From Diphasiastrum complanatum (taxonomy: Eukaryota; Streptophyta; Lycopodiopsida; Lycopodiales; Lycopodiaceae), in contig CM055100.1 in the NCBI GenBank assembly GCA_029204225.1, forward strand, positions 61,997,472 to 62,061,471: 64,000 nt of DNA. The letters are read 5' to 3'. Positions 59,685 through 64,000 of this stretch are shown one piece after another; within the stretch, counting starts at the first letter, position 1, and the number at the start of each line of letters is the position of its first letter. The notes under the pieces were generated by a model. The model did not search any database. It was not told the DNA's origin and worked only from the letters and a program-made list of their open reading frames with translations. A program made the translations under genes and the position numbers.

Positions 59685-60060
59685 TACTTGGAGACTTCTT
59701 GAAAATGAAAATCATGAGATTTCTTGCATTCCATACATCCTAGAATAGAAACGTCATGCATAGCAATGAGATGAGAGAGTTAGTAGTTTCGCTAGGTGAG
59801 TTCTCAACAAGGAGCAAGGATTCCACAATGAAGAGAGGTTTAAATTTTGTAAATTTGCATAGGGACATGGAGCAATACAAAAAGAGGTGGGAAGGAGATT
59901 CAATATATCTTTGACATAAGGGGCAAATTTAAACTTTCAAAAATGGCCATTTGATATTGAGAGGGAGAAAATAGATGAGGCAATAGAGGAAGCCCATATG
60001 TTCGCAAAAAAAAACTCTTGTCATGATCTTGAATGTGGAGATTGAGGTTATTTTGAGATA
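59685..60060 (-). pseudogene. LINE reverse transcriptase C-terminal zinc-finger relic
   Basis: On the minus strand ICPLCQRYIESPSHLFLYCS starts near 59928, matching the zf-RVT pattern CPLC...E...HLF..C at the end of plant non-LTR retrotransposon ORF2. About 60 codons on, after a stop, VWNARNLMIFIFKKS resembles the W..RN..iF motif that follows it. The flanking part upstream (to about 60060) is degraded. A small relic, but the motif pair is distinctive. Confidence 0.65.
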
Positions 60061-60094
60061 GTCATGGTTCCATTTGTAATTGAAGAGAAAAAAA

Positions 60095-60142
60095 AAGGAG
60101 GGGAGGAGGGGGGGGGGGGGGGGGGGGGGGTGGGGGGGTGGG
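60095..60142 (+). repeat. Poly-G tract (23 G run)
   Basis: An uninterrupted run of 23 G (60108-60130) flanked by G-rich blocks, directly after a run of nine or so A (60089-60097). A quadruplex-forming or error-prone site; its exact length may be a sequencing artefact. Confidence 0.9.
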
Positions 60143-63060
60143 CTAAGATAAAATTTGGAGTAAGTGGGCACTATCGAGTCGAATGGTCAAGGGCAAGCAT
60201 TATGTACTCCGATTGGTACATAATGACTAACTTGAGGTGATGGCCTTAGTATAGAAGGTTGAAAAACTAGCATAGAGTTATCAATAGTTTTAGTTGCCTG
60301 TGTCATTGCACATACCTACCATGTATCATAAATCTAGGCATGAACAATGCTTTGAGTGGCGCTTGCTCATACATTACAAGAGTCTCTAGTGCCATTTATT
60401 CTATCTACCCAAGGAGTGATGTATTATACAAGCACATGTGCATGGTCAAGATGTTACTCTAGTCTCATGATGGTACATGTGAGAAATGATAGTGGGTATT
60501 GGTGGTATGGGACATCATATCTTCAAAATCTTGCTTGTGCTCAATGTGTTTGTTGGTAATTGTAGTGCATAAGTGTGAATTCAAATGGATTATATGGATG
60601 GGTAGTTCGTAAGTCATCGTTACAATTTTCTTATGAAGATTAAATCTATGAGAGTCATTTAGTTAGTATTAGATTCATCGTTCTTTATTTCGTAAATGCA
60701 TTTGTTCTCTTCTTCATATTGTTGAGATTGATAAATTCTTTCAAATTTAGGATTTTTTTTAGTTTTTATTTTGTAAATTATAAGTATCTATGAAAGCCTT
60801 GTTTATTGGTAAGAATAACAACTTCTAAAAAGATGTTAATTGATTGTGAGCTTCAATTTTTTTCTATGTAGGCATATCATGTGCAAGATTGGTTGTTTCA
60901 TCTTAACAATTTTCTTTCAAAAGTTCCTTTTTTGTAATCTAGTTCTCCATTGATGACATGGAAAAGCCTTTAGTCCTTTGTAACAAATCTTCAGACAAAT
61001 TGCATTCACACAACCCACTAGGCACTCATAGGTGAACATTCATATTTTAGTCAATATGAAAAAATGAAAAGTGATCCTTCTAAGACTGAGACTTCAAGGA
61101 GCATCCTTGTCTAATTAATCTTCATACATGTCCAACTTTCCTTTCTAGAGGGCCCACATTTTGTCCATTGGCAACAAGATTGACACTCATATCATTGACA
61201 AGAAAGCAAATATTACCTACTCACCAACATTGAATATAATTTGTCGTGAAGAGGCAATAACTTGTTGAGCATCTCAAAACTGAGAATTTTCATTACTAGC
61301 AATGACCATTATAGGCGAATTGACAGAGATTCAAGGATAGTGTTTTACATCAGACAAAGGATGTGCAACTTATATAAATCTATATGTAATTTTTTTAATG
61401 ATTTCGTTCATTAGCTAGAACATTTTATAGTTTTTTAAAAAATTATAGAAAATTTTGAAAAGAAAAATCAAAATTCGAGAAACTTGGAACCTAATTTTCA
61501 GATCATGTTCCAGAAGATAGTATGCATCCATGATTTACATATATGTATATATGATATGTATAAGCACAAGATTGAGTTCCACATATAGAAAAAGAAATTC
61601 AAATCCAAATCAACACCTTTCGTAGAGATAATAATTGAGATTTGATTCGTTTATGTGCTGTATTTTTTAAATCATTAGCATTATTTTGATGTTTTTTTAG
61701 ACAACCAACTACATTAACAAATTTCTTGAAATGTTTAAGATGATATTTTATAATAAAAAGTTCAATTCGAACAATACAATTATAACAGGGACATTTTTTT
61801 TATTGTAGGACTTTTAACTTGATCACCTTGCTTTAAGTTTGGCAAAAAATTTAAGCCAATTTGAGTGATATTTTTGATCTACGTGCTCTCTAGTGCAAAA
61901 AATATAAAGTTGTACAAAAGTTATTTGGTCAACCGTTATTCTTGGCTGAACGTAGAATATTCACAAGGAAAAATCGAATAAAATAATCCAGAAGTATATG
62001 TTGTCTTATAGATGTTTTTGCTTAGCAATGATGTACGCTAGTTATGATATCGCATAACATGGCCAACCTTTTGAGACTTGTAATGACAAAAATTATGGTG
62101 TCAATTTTTACCTTGAATATTCTAAGTCAAGGACTATTCTATAGAATTTATGGAATTTCAAACTTTGACTAGTTGAATCTAGGTCAAAATTTTCTCATTT
62201 TCAAAGACGAAAATTTCTAGTGAAAGATTTTACATTGTAGTATAACATAGAAAAAGTTATCAAGCCTTAGCACATTGTATGGTGTCACTCTTAGGTGCTC
62301 AAAATTTTTCTTGTACACATTATTTGAAAGATGCATGCCTTGAGCTTCAAAATAACATTCCAAAAAGAGATTTGAAATAGAAGATAATTGTTTAGAAGTC
62401 TTGGTGATGCTCCACAATAGCAAAGACTTTTATTCTACTCTTTGTGGCAAGTATGAATAAGAACTTGAAAACAACAAAAAGAAAGAGCATAACAAGATAT
62501 TCTAAGTTAGCTATAATAAAATAAAACTTCATTTATTTCTGGATATGTAATGGTGACAACAAATAGGGGAGTTATGAATAAGTCATTTGCAAACTTTTGA
62601 AAGTCTTTCATACCCTCATCCATTCTAGATAGTAGAAGTTGAATGTGTTTACTAGCTATTGTACTTGAAAAAGGGTCATAGACGAATTTTATCAAATTAG
62701 AATAATTCATTGAAGTCTCTCATAGCTATCTGAGTAGAGATTTTATGATACGAAGATAGTCATAATGCCCTATGAAAATCCTCCCACAAGTTTCAAGACC
62801 TTGACATATTTAGACTCCAAAACTGTAGGTCCCCAATTTGAGAATGTTGCTAATTGAAGTTTTGAGATTAGTTGATACATTATATTATAATACATGAGCC
62901 ACTTATTGAAAACTTAGTCTATTCTATGAGAGATCCCTATTATACTTGAATGAAATCAGTGCTATTTATCATACTAATATTTGTATAAAAAGAAAAGATG
63001 GACTTTTATTATTGATAAAACATATTCATCGCAAATGGCCATATTAATGTTCCTAAACAA
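60143..63060. other. Unassigned A+T-rich sequence
   Basis: Nearly 3 kb without a coherent reading frame, known domain or recognisable repeat pair. Confidence 0.5.
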
Positions 63061-63239
63061 AATCTGCGATGCCATCAACGAAGAATTAATCCGAGACGCA
63101 ACCTCATTACCTAAACAAAATCCCACAAAACCTTAGTTACACAAAAAGACAATAATAGACACACAATTAACCGAGCCAAAAATAGATGCGTGCTAAACTT
63201 AAACAGCCGATCCAACCGCTATCCGAATCTCAAAAGGCC

Positions 63240-63690
63240 CATCCAAGCGAAAGAGCTTCAAACTCTAATAGCACCGACAATAATTCCCAAAGTTCCCGAG
63301 AACTTTGTGGATCCGCCTTTTGACATCCCACAAAACCACATTGGATGACGTTGTCATTCAACTACCCAAACCACAAGGGGAACCTACACAGGCTTCCCCA
63401 TCCTTTGAAGGACCTACCAAGATAGTCCCACTAAATCTTAAGGATCCTTATGAGGAGATGGATCATTTTGTCCAACATAATGCCAGATCAACTATTTAAT
63501 TTGGAGACCTTACGAAGGAAATACAGAGATGTATTTTCTTGGAACTACCTTTTGGCTTGTGCAACACCCCATCCACGTTCCAACGCATCATGCAAATGGC
63601 GTTTCAAGATTTTCTCCACAAGATCGTCGAGCTTTATCTTGATGATCTGGGTGTGCATTTTGTTAAAATTGGAAAAACAATCCATATTGA
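63240..63690 (+). pseudogene. Ty3/gypsy reverse transcriptase relic with internal deletion
   Basis: Upstream polyprotein-like sequence (IQLPKPQGEPTQASPSFEGP; DPYEEMDHFVQHN) leads to LRRKYRDVFSW, the motif at the start of gypsy RT. It is joined directly to LPFGLCNTPSTFQRIMQMAF and VELYLDDLGVH, the palm with the YLDD catalytic site. The roughly 150-200 residues normally between these two motifs are missing, so a deletion ended near 63540. Similarity stops after about 63690. Frame shifts (63450, 63539) confirm loss of function. Confidence 0.85.
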
Positions 63691-64000
63691 TTTCTTGGCT
63701 TGCTACAAATGTTGTACCATGCAAGTATGTAGCTCATAAATGCAAAATGCCAAGTTTGGCCTACATAGAACTCGAGCTACATGGTTATGTAATGTCTAGA
63801 TTGGAGAATACAACTTGCATATAGTATTGTAGACATAGAATTGGCAAAGTCATGCTTGTAGAAACTCGTGGCAATTCACATGCATTAATTGTAAGTGATC
63901 CATAGTGACATGCAAGGCATGCACAAAGTGTAATGGACACATGCATGATGATTTGTACTTTGTTAGTTAGAACTAGCACACTTGTAAAAAGTTGGTAGAG
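63691..64000. other. Unassigned, window end
   Basis: Nothing recognised after the RT relic. Confidence 0.5.

Overview
This is a stretch of a large, repeat-rich plant nuclear genome. It holds one intact single-copy gene, an AINTEGUMENTA-like (euANT/PLETHORA/BABY BOOM-type) AP2 transcription factor in nine exons (41510-45504, 788 codons plus stop). Nearly everything else is transposable elements at different stages of decay: Ty1/copia and Ty3/gypsy LTR elements, one CACTA DNA transposon, a LINE remnant, small hairpin elements and microsatellites. Long intergenic distance, old degraded retroelements and abundant gypsy and copia relics fit a gymnosperm or another large-genome land plant. The species cannot be fixed from the sequence alone.

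Layout. 1-4440: 3' end of a gypsy element (broken integrase, then unrecognised downstream ORFs and a possible LTR). 4441-11160: mostly unassigned, with a minus-strand gag-like relic (7200-7908) and a minus-strand gypsy integrase relic (8720-9990). 11161-20594: a very A+T-rich, badly decayed region ending in a gypsy integrase tail and LTR at 19800-20594. It is interrupted by a 3.83-kb CACTA element (15568-19401) with a matching 3-bp target duplication. 20595-39390: a nested copia cluster. Element A (plus, 21289-24326) is cut in its integrase by element B (minus, 24327-26586 plus 37019-39390). B is split in its reverse transcriptase by element C (plus, 26587-37018). C is split by element D (minus, 29961-35297), a gag/pol-less LTR element with perfect 5-bp target duplications, a primer-binding site and a polypurine tract. 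LTR divergence counted by eye is about 3% in D and about 5% in C, which agrees with the nesting order.

39390-41509: gene-proximal region with a small inverted-repeat element, a G-rich tract and a CpG-rich block. 41510-45504: the AP2 gene. 45505-64000: mostly unassigned A+T-rich DNA with microsatellites, a second copy of the 20121-type LTR (about 49655-50130, minus), a copia RT/RNase H relic (54397-55325, minus), a strong G+C-rich hairpin (57357-57418), a LINE zinc-finger relic (59685-60060, minus) and a gypsy RT relic with an internal deletion (63300-63690).

How the parts relate. The AP2 gene is the only locus likely to make a cellular protein. The transposons mostly cannot move on their own. 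In several relics the catalytic or zinc-binding codons carry C-to-T or G-to-A changes (D to N, E to K, C to Y, Q to stop), the pattern expected from deamination of methylated cytosine in silenced repeats. The least expected items are element D with its duplicated, unrecognised, Cys-containing ORF; element C, where about 0.8 kb of unidentified sequence stands where reverse transcriptase should be; and a palindrome, CACACGTGTG, recurring in LTRs of several elements.
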